This document shows, in pieces, positions 1 to 8,653 of a stretch of 64,000 bases of DNA. Every line of letters begins with the position of its first letter. The stretch's first letter is position 1. This DNA comes from Pseudoalteromonas phenolica (lineage in GTDB: Bacteria; Pseudomonadota; Gammaproteobacteria; Enterobacterales; Alteromonadaceae). The notes beneath the pieces were generated by a model. That model was not told the origin of the DNA. It searched no databases and saw only the letters and a list, made by a program, of their open reading frames with translations. The DNA is taken from assembly GCF_001444405.1 (NCBI RefSeq), contig NZ_CP013188.1, positions 868,001 to 932,000 of the forward strand, read 5' to 3'. The position numbers and the translations under genes are program-made.

Positions 1-1
1 G

Positions 2-364
2 CAGTGCCAGCAATGTCATACCCCCAGTTTTACCACAGATACTTCTTACCAGGTAAAAGCGTTAGCAGGGCAAACTATCTGGCCTTATACCGATTTAGCC
101 TTACACGATATGGGCGAGGGTCTGGCAGATAAAGGAGTTGAAAACCTTGCATCAGGAAGTGAATGGCGAACCCCGCCTCTTTGGGGGATAGGTTTACAGC
201 ATAGAGTTCAGGGTTTTTCTGCATTTTTACACGATGGTCGTGCTCGCACAATTGAAGAAGCGGTGCTTTGGCATGGCGGAGAAGCTCAGCCGCATCAACA
301 AAAATTCAAATCACTAACGAAGCAGCAACGAGCAGCATTGTTGTACTTCTTAAAACAAATTTAA
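2..364 (+). CDS. Di-haem oxidoreductase-like protein, DUF1111 (C-terminal part)
   Basis: The gene enters from the left edge, so only the last 120 residues are visible. The reading frame begins with QCQQCH, a CxxCH c-type haem site, followed by TWRTPPLWGIG-like text (here EWRTPPLWGIGL) and FLHDGRARTIEEAVLWHGGEA, the hallmark C-terminal stretch of the DUF1111/COG3488 family of periplasmic di-haem proteins. It sits 12 bases upstream of an imelysin-like lipoprotein and a DUF1513 protein, a grouping seen in many gammaproteobacteria next to iron-regulated imelysins. A redox role in metal handling is family-level inference; the first haem site and signal peptide lie outside the window. Confidence 0.85.
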   Translation, partial: QCQQCHTPSFTTDTSYQVKALAGQTIWPYTDLALHDMGEGLADKGVENLASGSEWRTPPLWGIGLQHRVQGFSAFLHDGRARTIEEAVLWHGGEAQPHQQKFKSLTKQQRAALLYFLKQI

Positions 365-376
365 TTCGGATAAATA

Positions 377-1552
377 ATGAAAATAATCAACACTTTAATA
401 CCTACAACAATTGCAGTCGTGCTAAGCCTTTTATTATCAAGTTGTGGTGGCGGCGGCTCTGACAAGAAAACACCTACGACATCGCCAACAACAGATCAAG
501 GAAATGGATCAACAGATAACTCCAGTAAATTAACTGAAACACAAGCACTTGAAAAAATAACATCAGTATTAGTAGATGATGTTATCTTACCGAGTTATCA
601 ACTTATGCTGACCGAAAGCGAAGCCCTTCAAAATACAACAAGTGAAGTGTGTAAGAAGTCGGAGTTTACAGAAGCAGACTTAACGAACTTGCAAATAGCT
701 TGGAACAAAACCAATAGTGCATGGCAGGTAGCGCGAACCATTAAGTTTGGTCCTATATCAGACACTTATATTTACTCACAAATTCAGTATATGCCAATTG
801 AAGCAACTAAAATAGCTAACGATGTTGAATCTATTCTTACTGAAGGTGAAACATTTGAAAATGGTTTTCCCAGTTCAAAGCATCAACTTCAAGGGTTGCC
901 TGCATTTGAATATGTTGTCTTTAATCAAGATGAAGCTAATGCATTTCTTTCATCTCAAAACCAAGGCCAACGCTGTGCATATTTAAATGTGATTGCAAAT
1001 AACACAGTAACACTGATGGATGAAGTAGTTACAAAGTGGCAAGGTGAGTATGGCGAACAATTCAAGGCTGGTACAGGAAGTTTTAGCGGCCATAAAGGCG
1101 CTATCGAAAAGTACTTAACCTTTTGGTTTGAATACCTAGAACTTATAAATGACGAAAAAATTAAATCACCGTTAGGTGAAATTTTACCTGGTAACCCTGA
1201 ACGATTAGAAAGCGCTTTTGCACATGTTTCAGTTAAAAATATACAAACCAATATAACTGCTTTAGAACAACAGTTTAATGGTGCGACAGAGTTTGGCTTC
1301 GATGATTTATTAGTTGAAGTACATGACCGAGAAGATGTTAAAGATGAAATTTCTTTGCACTTTAAAGCTGTTCATGCAGCACTTGGTCTTATTGAAAATG
1401 AAACTTTGGCTAATTTAATCACTACTGAAACTGGTAGAGTAAAGCTCAACGAAGTTAGTACTTCGATTTCTGAACTTCGAGCAATAATGGCATCTGATTT
1501 TGTTCAAGTAACCGACTTAGCACCCGGTTTTAACACCAACGATGGTGATTAA
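377..1552 (+). CDS. Imelysin-like (peptidase M75 family) lipoprotein
   Basis: The product has 391 residues. It begins with a lipoprotein signal peptide, with lipobox LLSSC at about residues 19-23 followed by a Gly/Ser/Thr-rich linker (about 24-50). The rest is a helical imelysin-type domain, with NKTNSAWQVARTIKFGP near residue 110 and GLPAFEYVVF near 174. Classical imelysins carry GxHxxE here; this protein has GLPAFEY, so the His is absent, as in the sub-group paired with DUF1513. The family is linked to iron uptake (IrpA/EfeO relatives), and the protease name is historical. It lies 12 bases after the DUF1111 gene and 12 before the DUF1513 gene, so one operon is likely. No promoter is visible because the upstream end is cut off. 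Confidence 0.85.
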   Translation: MKIINTLIPTTIAVVLSLLLSSCGGGGSDKKTPTTSPTTDQGNGSTDNSSKLTETQALEKITSVLVDDVILPSYQLMLTESEALQNTTSEVCKKSEFTEADLTNLQIAWNKTNSAWQVARTIKFGPISDTYIYSQIQYMPIEATKIANDVESILTEGETFENGFPSSKHQLQGLPAFEYVVFNQDEANAFLSSQNQGQRCAYLNVIANNTVTLMDEVVTKWQGEYGEQFKAGTGSFSGHKGAIEKYLTFWFEYLELINDEKIKSPLGEILPGNPERLESAFAHVSVKNIQTNITALEQQFNGATEFGFDDLLVEVHDREDVKDEISLHFKAVHAALGLIENETLANLITTETGRVKLNEVSTSISELRAIMASDFVQVTDLAPGFNTNDGD

Positions 1553-1564
1553 TAGAGTGACGTT

Positions 1565-2659
1565 ATGAATCGACGTAGTTTTATAAAAGGCGCGATAGCA
1601 TTAAGCGCATGTTCGTCTTTAATGCCATGGCTGTCGGCGTGTTCTGTATCGGCGAAAACCTTGTTTGCGAGTGCGTTTACAGATAAAGCAAACCGACATT
1701 ATGTTGGTTGGTTTGACGAGCAAGGTCATTTACATGGTCGCGTTGAGATCTCTGAGCGTGCTCACGATTTAGCGTATATTCAATCGCAAAATCGAATAAT
1801 CGCATTTGCTCGAAGACCCGGCGTCAAGTTGCACGTTATTGATGTCGCATCGAAGTTGGTGGTTAAAGAAATTGACGCCCAGCCTAAGCATCACTTTTTT
1901 GGTCATGGTGAATTAAATGCTGATGAAAGTTTATTGTTCACTACAGAAAACTACTTTGATGAACATATGACAGAGCGAGAAGGTTTAATCACCGTTCGAG
2001 ATACCAAACACTTTTCTATTGTTCGGCAGTTTTCAAGTCACGGAGTTGGACCCCATCAACTTGCGATGTTAAGTGATAATCAAACTTTGGTGATTGCTAA
2101 TGGCGGCATTCATACTCATCCTGCTAAATCGAGAGAAAAGCTAAACCTAGACACCATGCAACCGAACTTAAGTTATATAAATACACTAAATGGTGAACTT
2201 GTTGCTAAGCACCAGCTACGCGACAAGCATTTAAGTATTAGACACTTGTGCGTGGCTAATGATGATACCGTTTACTTTGGTTGTCAGTACCAAGGCGCTG
2301 TATACCAAGTGAACCCGCTTATTTATGGTCATAGGATCGGTGAGCAGATCCAGCCGATGCAAGCAAGCGAAAAAGAATGGATGCGTTTTAAACAATATAT
2401 CGCAAGCCTTACAGTCAATGATCAAAATGAACTGGCTGTCACTTCTCCTCGAGGGGGCGTTGTGAGTATTTGGGATAGAAGCACGGGAAAATTAAAGTCT
2501 TTATCAATGCTTGATGATACTGCTGGCGTTGCAAGTAACAAACGTACATTTATTGCAACAACGGGCCGAGGTAATTTGGTTGGAGTGGACAAAGCGCTAA
2601 GTGCGATTAATCACCATGATATTAAGTGGGATAATCATTTGATCAGCTTTATGACTTAA
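1565..2659 (+). CDS. DUF1513 family Tat-exported beta-propeller-like protein
   Basis: The product has 364 residues and starts MNRRSFIKGA, a twin-arginine signal, followed by a hydrophobic stretch with two Cys (ACS, SACS) that could allow lipidation. The mature part shows repeated strands typical of propeller folds (RIIAFARRPG, HFFGHGELNADESLLFTTEN, GVGPHQLAMLSDNQTLVIANGG), and the family text GHGEL/GPHQL matches DUF1513. It is the third gene of the DUF1111-imelysin-DUF1513 unit. Its molecular function is unknown. Tat export suggests it is folded, perhaps with a cofactor, before reaching the periplasm. A hairpin terminator follows at 2704. Confidence 0.85.
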   Translation: MNRRSFIKGAIALSACSSLMPWLSACSVSAKTLFASAFTDKANRHYVGWFDEQGHLHGRVEISERAHDLAYIQSQNRIIAFARRPGVKLHVIDVASKLVVKEIDAQPKHHFFGHGELNADESLLFTTENYFDEHMTEREGLITVRDTKHFSIVRQFSSHGVGPHQLAMLSDNQTLVIANGGIHTHPAKSREKLNLDTMQPNLSYINTLNGELVAKHQLRDKHLSIRHLCVANDDTVYFGCQYQGAVYQVNPLIYGHRIGEQIQPMQASEKEWMRFKQYIASLTVNDQNELAVTSPRGGVVSIWDRSTGKLKSLSMLDDTAGVASNKRTFIATTGRGNLVGVDKALSAINHHDIKWDNHLISFMT

Positions 2660-2703
2660 ATTAAACCGCTGGCAAATTTCATTTTAAGCACAGGTAAAAT
2701 TTG

Positions 2704-2748
2704 ATGCGTTTTCAGTTATTAACGACTGAAAGCGCATTTTCTCTTTTG
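2704..2748 (+). terminator. Hairpin terminator after the DUF1513 gene
   Basis: The arms ATGCGTTTTCAGT (2704-2716) and ACTGAAAGCGCAT (2725-2737) pair at 12 of 13 positions around an 8-base loop. They are followed by the T-rich run TTTTCTCTTTT. This fits an intrinsic terminator for the imelysin operon. Confidence 0.7.
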
Positions 2749-2917
2749 GAGACCTCTTTTTTTGAGTTGCATCTTGTCGTTCAAAACCCGCTCATTCATA
2801 CTCACTCCTTAATTACGAAGTAATCTGCGCTCTGAATAGTAAATTTACCTCTTGTGGTTACTTTCAATACAAACGGCAGAAGCCAAAACAACGAAAATAA
2901 TAAAGTAATGTACGGAT

Positions 2918-4366
2918 ATGATTTCAGATAACAATAAAACACTTTTCCACTATTTTTATTTATTACTCGGACCAGCCATTTTCTTATCAACCTTTTTAAT
3001 TGATACGCCATCTGGTATGCCTGAGGTCGCTTGGAAAACCGCAGGTTTAGCACTGTGGTTGGGTGTGTGGTGGGTGAGTGAGGTTGTGCCTATTCCTGTG
3101 ACCTCATTAGTGCCCATCATTGCAGTGCCATTGGCGGGTATTAACGATATAAAATCTGTGACGAGTGTGTACTCTCATCCGCTTATTTTTCTATTTTTAG
3201 GCGGTTTTTTAATTTCTATTGCGATGGAAAAGTGGCACTTACACAAAAGAATTGCACTCATCACCATGCTAAAAAGTGGTAATAATCCAAAATTCCAGAT
3301 TTTAGCCATGATGATGGTCAGTGGCTTTTTATCAATGTGGATCAATAATACCGCAACAACCTTAATGATGTTGCCGATAGCCTTGTCAGTTATTTATGTT
3401 TTACGAGAAAACAATAGTAGTTGTGACAATTATGGTAAGGCACTGTTACTGGCGATTGCTTATAGCGCCAGTATCGGAGGAGTGGGAACCATCATTGGGA
3501 CTGCGCCTAATGCACTGATGGCAGCTTATTTGTGGGAAAACCATCAAATCAAAATTGGTTTTGCTCAGTGGATGATGTTCGCCGTGCCATTCGTCTTTAC
3601 CATGATTATTATTTGCTGGTTTTGGCTGACTCGATTTGCTTTTAGCGTAAAACAAGTGGGCAATAACGCTCAGTTAAACACACTTTTTCAAAAACAAGTA
3701 GATGAACTGGGTAGCATGACACTCGCCGAGAAAAACGTTCTGTTTGTGTTCGTTTTTGCTGCTATGAGCTGGGTATTAAGGCCTTATTTAGCAAGTTGGA
3801 CAGGGTTAAATATCACAGATACCGGTATTGCCATCATAGCGGCGTTATTGCTTTTTGTTTTGCCTGCCAAAAAAGATAATAAAACCAAGGTGATGGACTG
3901 GGATGCAGCCCAAGCTGTACCTTGGGGGATTTTATTGTTGTTCGGCGGTGGCCTTGCGCTTGCCGCTCAAATTAAAAGTTCTGGTCTGGCGCAATATATT
4001 GCGGATATGCTGGCAGGGGCATCTACTATCCCCCTTATTTTAGGTGTGTTAGTGGTCGCGACGTTAATTTGTTTTTTAACTGAGATAACATCTAATACTG
4101 CTACAGCCGCTGGCTTTTTGCCTTTACTGGGCCCTGTTGCAGAGCAAATCGCAGGTACGCCATTGATTTGGGTAATTCCTGCTGCAATCGCTGCGAGCTG
4201 CGCATTTATGATGCCTGTTGCAACACCGCCAAATGCAATTGTGTTCGGATCTGGTGAGATAAAAATAAAAGATATGGTCAAAGCTGGTTTTATGATGAAT
4301 ATCATTGCAGTCTTACTCATAACCTTGTTAACTATGACACTCGGCTCTTGGGTATTTGGTTACTAA
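2918..4366 (+). CDS. DASS (SLC13-type) anion:sodium symporter, copy 1
   Basis: A polytopic inner-membrane protein of 482 residues. It belongs to the divalent-anion/sodium symporter family (VcINDY, SdcS, SLC13), which moves C4-dicarboxylates, citrate or sulphate. The family landmarks are WWVSEVVPIPVTSL near residue 50, HPLIFLFLGGFLIS near 88, and the second SNT motif in TSNTATAAGFLPLLGP near 395. The first SNT motif reads NNT (MWINNTATTLMML) instead of SNT, unlike the paralogue at 8654, which has the same length. It overlaps the reading frame of the following dctB-like kinase, so the two are probably co-transcribed. Substrate is inferred to be a C4-dicarboxylate from the DctBD context; no sigma-54 promoter was seen upstream. 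Confidence 0.88.
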   Translation: MISDNNKTLFHYFYLLLGPAIFLSTFLIDTPSGMPEVAWKTAGLALWLGVWWVSEVVPIPVTSLVPIIAVPLAGINDIKSVTSVYSHPLIFLFLGGFLISIAMEKWHLHKRIALITMLKSGNNPKFQILAMMMVSGFLSMWINNTATTLMMLPIALSVIYVLRENNSSCDNYGKALLLAIAYSASIGGVGTIIGTAPNALMAAYLWENHQIKIGFAQWMMFAVPFVFTMIIICWFWLTRFAFSVKQVGNNAQLNTLFQKQVDELGSMTLAEKNVLFVFVFAAMSWVLRPYLASWTGLNITDTGIAIIAALLLFVLPAKKDNKTKVMDWDAAQAVPWGILLLFGGGLALAAQIKSSGLAQYIADMLAGASTIPLILGVLVVATLICFLTEITSNTATAAGFLPLLGPVAEQIAGTPLIWVIPAAIAASCAFMMPVATPPNAIVFGSGEIKIKDMVKAGFMMNIIAVLLITLLTMTLGSWVFGY

Positions 4367-6137
4367 AACAGGCAGACTTTTGCAGCAAAAACTATCGACC
4401 AAACTTTGTGTTTACTTTTTATGTTTAATTATCGGTTTGTGCGCCATCTATCATGTTGGCGTACAATACGATCTCAAACAAACTCGTCAAAACAGTACTG
4501 AGAATCTAGAAAAACTTCATCAATATTTCACCTCTGAACTTGCGCGCTTTACTTCAATTCCAAATCTAGTGCGACAAAATACGCACATGTTGAATTTGCT
4601 CGATGAAGATACAACACATGACTTAAAACCACTTAATGAATACCTTGCAGACATTCAAATTGCTAGTGGCGCATCAGATGTCTATGTGTTGAATGAGCAA
4701 GGCTGGGTTACTGCAAGTAGTAACTGGCAAGCATCCCATAGTTATATTGGAAGCAACTTTGCATTTCGACAGTATTTTTATGAAGCGGTTGAAAACGGAA
4801 ACGCGATAGATTTTGCTGTTGGTTTAAGGTCTGGTGCTCGGGGCATTTATATTTCTCAGGCAATAGAACAGCAAGGCGAAGTCAAAGGTGTCATTGTTGT
4901 TAAGGTAAATGCCAGTCATTTTGAAGATGTTCGAGACAGTTTGGATACAGGTCAGCAGCATAGTTTTATTTTAATGGACAGCTCAGGCATTGTTTTGATG
5001 TCCGATCAAGAAAAATGGCGTTTAATTTCAACTAAACCACTGAGTCAAACTGACATAGATGAATTTGATGCATCACGGCAGTTCTCAGGACGTGAGATTA
5101 ACACTCAGCTCTGGCGTTTTGATGAGCAAGCAGAGCGGTTACAAATTTCAACAGAAGGGCGTTTAGCTAAAAATTTTGTGTTTGCCAAAAAGTCACTTAA
5201 TTCACTGGATGCGTCACTGTATTTACTTTCTGCAATTGATGATGTGACAGCCAATCAATGGAGCCGTTTAGCACTGAGTTCAGTTTTATTACTGGCGTTA
5301 TTTATTATTCTTGAAGTAATTTTGGTCAAGCTGGCAGGCTACAAGCAGTTACTCTTTACTCAAAGAAGTTTGGAAGCGCAAATTAACGCCCGCTCTGAGC
5401 AGCTACTAGAAACACAGCAAGCCTTATTACGCACTGCAAAACTGGCCACTATCGGTCAACTCAGCGCCGGAATTAACCATGAGATAAGTCAACCACTTAC
5501 AGCCATGAGTGCTTATTTAACGAGTAGTAAACGACTGCTATTGAAAGGTCAGTACGAAAAAGTACAAGAAAACTTAATACTGATTGAAGACTTAATCAAA
5601 CGAACTCATACAATCGTTGCCCAATTGAAGCATTTTAGTAAATCACAAAAGCCAAATTTGGCACTACACAAACTTAAAGACTTATTTTCTAATGCGTTAA
5701 TTATCATTGGTCCTGAGCTTAAAAAGTATAATATCGAGTTAAATAATGAGTTAGACGAGATAGAAGTCTGGGTTGACCCAATTTTATGCGAGCAAGTTTT
5801 TGTGAACCTCCTTTCTAATGCATGCCATGCGATGCAAAAAGTTCAAACTAGAAAACTGACAATCACTAACCGAATTGATGAAGGTAAATCATCAATAAAG
5901 ATTTCTGATACCGGGATAGGTATTGAGTCACATACTCTTGAAAGTATTTTTGAGCCTTTCTTTACCACTAAGTCGGGTAATGGTTTGGGCTTAGGTTTAT
6001 CTATTTCTAAACAAATTATACACTCCTTCAAAGGTGAACTGAGTGCTGAAAATAATTCTGATCTCGGCGCGAGTTTTATCCTAACACTGCGAACATCAAT
6101 CGGTTCAGACCCACTTTCTAATGAGAAGAGAATTTAA
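4356..6137 (+). CDS. dctB: DctB-type membrane sensor histidine kinase
   Basis: The product has 593 residues from the TTG at 4356, which overlaps the end of the transporter gene by 11 bases. A TTG at 4380 is an alternative with a somewhat better AGGCAG upstream, and no ATG is available. Layout: TM helix at about 16-36, a large periplasmic double-Cache-like sensor at 40-300, TM at about 304-328, coiled coil, then the kinase core with H box SAGINHEISQPLTAM (His375), N box CEQVFVNLLSNACHAM, DTGIGIE and GNGLGLGLSIS. This matches DctB, which senses periplasmic C4-dicarboxylates and phosphorylates DctD. The next gene, one base downstream, is its partner regulator. Confidence 0.88.
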   Translation: MVTKTGRLLQQKLSTKLCVYFLCLIIGLCAIYHVGVQYDLKQTRQNSTENLEKLHQYFTSELARFTSIPNLVRQNTHMLNLLDEDTTHDLKPLNEYLADIQIASGASDVYVLNEQGWVTASSNWQASHSYIGSNFAFRQYFYEAVENGNAIDFAVGLRSGARGIYISQAIEQQGEVKGVIVVKVNASHFEDVRDSLDTGQQHSFILMDSSGIVLMSDQEKWRLISTKPLSQTDIDEFDASRQFSGREINTQLWRFDEQAERLQISTEGRLAKNFVFAKKSLNSLDASLYLLSAIDDVTANQWSRLALSSVLLLALFIILEVILVKLAGYKQLLFTQRSLEAQINARSEQLLETQQALLRTAKLATIGQLSAGINHEISQPLTAMSAYLTSSKRLLLKGQYEKVQENLILIEDLIKRTHTIVAQLKHFSKSQKPNLALHKLKDLFSNALIIIGPELKKYNIELNNELDEIEVWVDPILCEQVFVNLLSNACHAMQKVQTRKLTITNRIDEGKSSIKISDTGIGIESHTLESIFEPFFTTKSGNGLGLGLSISKQIIHSFKGELSAENNSDLGASFILTLRTSIGSDPLSNEKRI

Positions 6138-7490
6138 ATGAGTCATTCCAGCGTCATTGTTATTGATGATGAAAAGAGCATTCGTGATGCCTTAAAGCAA
6201 CTACTAGAATTAGAAGGCTATGAGGTGTTTTGCTATGGCGATGCCAATGCCGCGTTGAGCAAATTAAGCCGCCGTTTTAATGGAGTGGTGTTAAGTGACA
6301 TCAATATGCCTAAACTCAACGGCCTTGAATTTATAGAACAAATTAAGCAATTCGACAGCGAGTTACCGGTTATTTTCTTAACGGGTTTTGCGGATGTGAA
6401 CATTGCGGTTAAAGCCATGCACCTTGGTGCCTATGACTTATTTGAAAAACCAATTACCGATAAGCTGTTAGATTGCATAGCCAGAGCCTCTGAAAAGCGC
6501 GCTTTGGTGCTTGAAAACCGAGAGCTTAAGCAAAGTGTGAAACAACATTCGGGGCCTGGGGTGCGAATTTTAGGTCAAACTCAAGTCATGCAAGATATGC
6601 TGCAACTGCTCGATGCGGTGTTAGATACCCCAGCTGATGTTTTAATTGAGGGAGAAACTGGCACAGGTAAGGAGCTGGTGGCACGTTACCTTCATGAGCA
6701 TAGTAACCGCAGTAAACATAATTTTGTGGCCATTAACTGTGGTGCCATTCCTGAAGAGTTGATTGAAAGTGAATTGTTTGGTGCAAAAAGTGGTGCCTAC
6801 ACAGGGGCACATAGTTCGCGTATTGGTAAGTTTGAATATGCGCAGGGCGGCACCGTATTTCTAGATGAAATTGAAGCTATGTCGCCTAGCTTACAAGTTA
6901 AGTTATTACGGGTTTTAGAAGAGCGTAAAGTCACACCTGTTGGTGAAAACACCTCGATTGATTTAGATGTCAGAGTGATTGCAGCAACTAAAGTGGACCT
7001 ACAAAACTTGGTTGATGCGCAGCAATTTAGAGCTGACCTTTATTACCGTTTGAATTTACTTAAAGTGCCCATTCCTGCATTGCGTGAAAGAAAAGCAGAT
7101 ATTCCTCTGTTGTATAAGCATTTTTGCTCCATTGCAGCGACCCGTTTTCATAAGACATTTGAACCTATTACACCCGAGCAAGCCTTGCTACTCAGAGAAA
7201 AGCCTTGGCCGGGTAATGTGCGAGAGCTTAGAAACCATGCTGAAAGAACAGTTTTGTTGGGTAAGGCATTGGCCTTAAAAGATTTAGAGCAAGTCTCTCA
7301 AACTGATGAGTCATTGAGTTTACAAGAAAAAGTGAGTTATTTTGAGCAATCATTAATTGAAGAGGCTCTCTCTCAATCACAAGGCAGTATCAAAGAAGCC
7401 ATGGCGCTGTTGCAATTACCTCGTAAAACCTTATACGACAAAATGGCAAAGTATGGTCTAACCCGTACTATGTTTACCGAATCAGAATGA
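6138..7490 (+). CDS. dctD: DctD-type sigma-54-dependent response regulator
   Basis: The product has 450 residues and starts directly after the kinase stop. Receiver domain at 1-120 has acidic DD at 10-11 and phospho-acceptor Asp54 in SDINMP, and the signalling Lys in FEKP. The AAA+ domain (about 143-370) has Walker A GETGTGKE, the sigma-54-contacting loop GAYTGA, and Walker B GTVFLDEIEAM. The C-terminal Fis-type helix-turn-helix has the text GSIKEAMALLQLPRKTLYDK. These features place it with NtrC/DctD activators. The likely target is the porin-transporter operon immediately downstream, which has a DctD-like upstream site and a -24/-12 promoter. Confidence 0.92.
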   Translation: MSHSSVIVIDDEKSIRDALKQLLELEGYEVFCYGDANAALSKLSRRFNGVVLSDINMPKLNGLEFIEQIKQFDSELPVIFLTGFADVNIAVKAMHLGAYDLFEKPITDKLLDCIARASEKRALVLENRELKQSVKQHSGPGVRILGQTQVMQDMLQLLDAVLDTPADVLIEGETGTGKELVARYLHEHSNRSKHNFVAINCGAIPEELIESELFGAKSGAYTGAHSSRIGKFEYAQGGTVFLDEIEAMSPSLQVKLLRVLEERKVTPVGENTSIDLDVRVIAATKVDLQNLVDAQQFRADLYYRLNLLKVPIPALRERKADIPLLYKHFCSIAATRFHKTFEPITPEQALLLREKPWPGNVRELRNHAERTVLLGKALALKDLEQVSQTDESLSLQEKVSYFEQSLIEEALSQSQGSIKEAMALLQLPRKTLYDKMAKYGLTRTMFTESE

Positions 7491-7524
7491 GTGTGTGGTT
7501 TTGGTGACAAGCGCAGTAAAAGTA

Positions 7525-7542
7525 TGTGTGAAAATCCGCACA
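7525..7542 (+). promoter_or_regulatory. Candidate DctD upstream activating site
   Basis: TGTGTGAAAATCCGCACA is an imperfect palindrome (half-sites TGTGTG and CGCACA). It closely resembles the GTGCGGAAATCCGCAC-type DctD sites known from rhizobial dctA promoters, recalled from memory. It lies about 65 bases upstream of the -24 element of the porin promoter, directly after dctD. Confidence 0.6.
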
Positions 7543-7605
7543 TTGTTTACGGCTTTGTTGTAAAAAAAATTTAATAACTAATTGAAAATAGTCGTTTTTA
7601 TCTTT

Positions 7606-7622
7606 TTGGCAACCATCTTGTA
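7606..7622 (+). promoter_or_regulatory. Near-consensus sigma-54 (-24/-12) promoter
   Basis: TTGGCAACCATCTTGTA keeps the GG of the -24 box and the 10-base spacing to the -12 box, with GT where the consensus has GC. The expected transcription start is near 7634, about 65 bases before the porin ATG. The location between a DctD-type activator site and a porin/dicarboxylate transporter operon supports it. Confidence 0.55.
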
Positions 7623-7698
7623 ACACTAGGGTGTGTTTATCTTTGAAGTTGCAAAGGTCAACACGCCCTGATCACAATTATAAAAAAGGTAAAACAAG

Positions 7699-8643
7699 AT
7701 GACAGCAAGTAAAACTCTAATCGCACTCGGTGTGATGGCCACATTTTCAAGCACCGCTTTTGCTGCCGATTACAATGTGTATGGTAAAGCCGAAGTACAA
7801 ATAGCAGACACAGACAAAGGGTTAATGCGTTATACCAAAGCGGGTACGCAAATTGACGCGCCATTTTCACGTATCGGCATTAAGGGCGATCATAAACTGA
7901 GTGATTCTCTTAAAGTGGTGTTTAAATACGAAGTACAAGTAAAGGGTTTTGAAAACGACGACACTAAATCGCCATTTTCATCGCGTAACACCTATGTAGG
8001 TTTGGCTGGCAACTGGGGAACCTTGGTGGTTGGCCGTAACGATACGCGCTTTAAATACAGCGAAGGTAAAGTTGATCAATTTAACGAAACCCAAAGTGAT
8101 ATTGCGCAAATTCTACCTGGACAAGACCGACTAGGCGATACCCTCACTTATAGCAGTAAAACTTATAACGATCTGTCGTTCTCGTTTACCTATGCACCAA
8201 AAGATGATGCTTCAAATGAAGAAACTGGATTTGCTGCCACCGCAATTTATGGCGACCGTGCTTTAAAAGCTAAGCCTTTTTATATTTCATTAAGCCACAC
8301 AGATAGCTTAAATGATTTGGTAGCGACTCGTGTTGTTGCAGCGTATAAGTTTGATGCATTCCAGCTGGGTGCTATCGTTCAAGACAGTGAAAACCTAGAT
8401 GGCAGCAAATCTGGCAAAGGCTATTTGGTCAGTGCAAGTTATAAAATGGGTAGTTGGGTGCCTAAAATTCAATTAGGTAGAGATACCAGCAAATTACGTC
8501 ATGCGGAAGAAGCAACCCAATGGACACTGGGTACAGACTACATACTCGATAAGCAAACCAATTTGTATGCATTAGTCACACAACTGGATCTTGAGTCAGA
8601 CGATGATACGTCAATCGCTATTGGCATGAAGTATAAGTTTTAA
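7699..8643 (+). CDS. Outer-membrane porin, Gram-negative general porin type
   Basis: The product has 314 residues. It starts with a signal peptide (MTASKTLIALGVMATFSSTAFA, cut before ADYNVYGK). The mature part has porin strands: YGKAEVQIADTDKG at the start, RNTYVGLAGNWGTLVVGRNDT typical of general porins, and a terminal Phe in IGMKYKF that serves as the BAM signal. An RBS-like AAAAGG lies ahead of the ATG. It lies 10 bases upstream of DASS copy 2 and downstream of dctBD and a sigma-54 promoter. It therefore probably lets dicarboxylates cross the outer membrane for the co-transcribed inner-membrane transporter. Confidence 0.85.
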   Translation: MTASKTLIALGVMATFSSTAFAADYNVYGKAEVQIADTDKGLMRYTKAGTQIDAPFSRIGIKGDHKLSDSLKVVFKYEVQVKGFENDDTKSPFSSRNTYVGLAGNWGTLVVGRNDTRFKYSEGKVDQFNETQSDIAQILPGQDRLGDTLTYSSKTYNDLSFSFTYAPKDDASNEETGFAATAIYGDRALKAKPFYISLSHTDSLNDLVATRVVAAYKFDAFQLGAIVQDSENLDGSKSGKGYLVSASYKMGSWVPKIQLGRDTSKLRHAEEATQWTLGTDYILDKQTNLYALVTQLDLESDDDTSIAIGMKYKF

Positions 8644-8653
8644 GGGTTAAAGT

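Noticed and set aside
2802..3053. Minus-strand open frame of 83 residues ahead of DASS copy 1
   Set aside because: It overlaps the real start of the transporter, has no ribosome site and no recognisable pattern; treated as chance.
3967..4320. Minus-strand 117-residue frame opposite DASS copy 1, and its counterpart at 9730-10056
   Set aside because: The two look alike only because they are antisense to the same conserved transporter segment.
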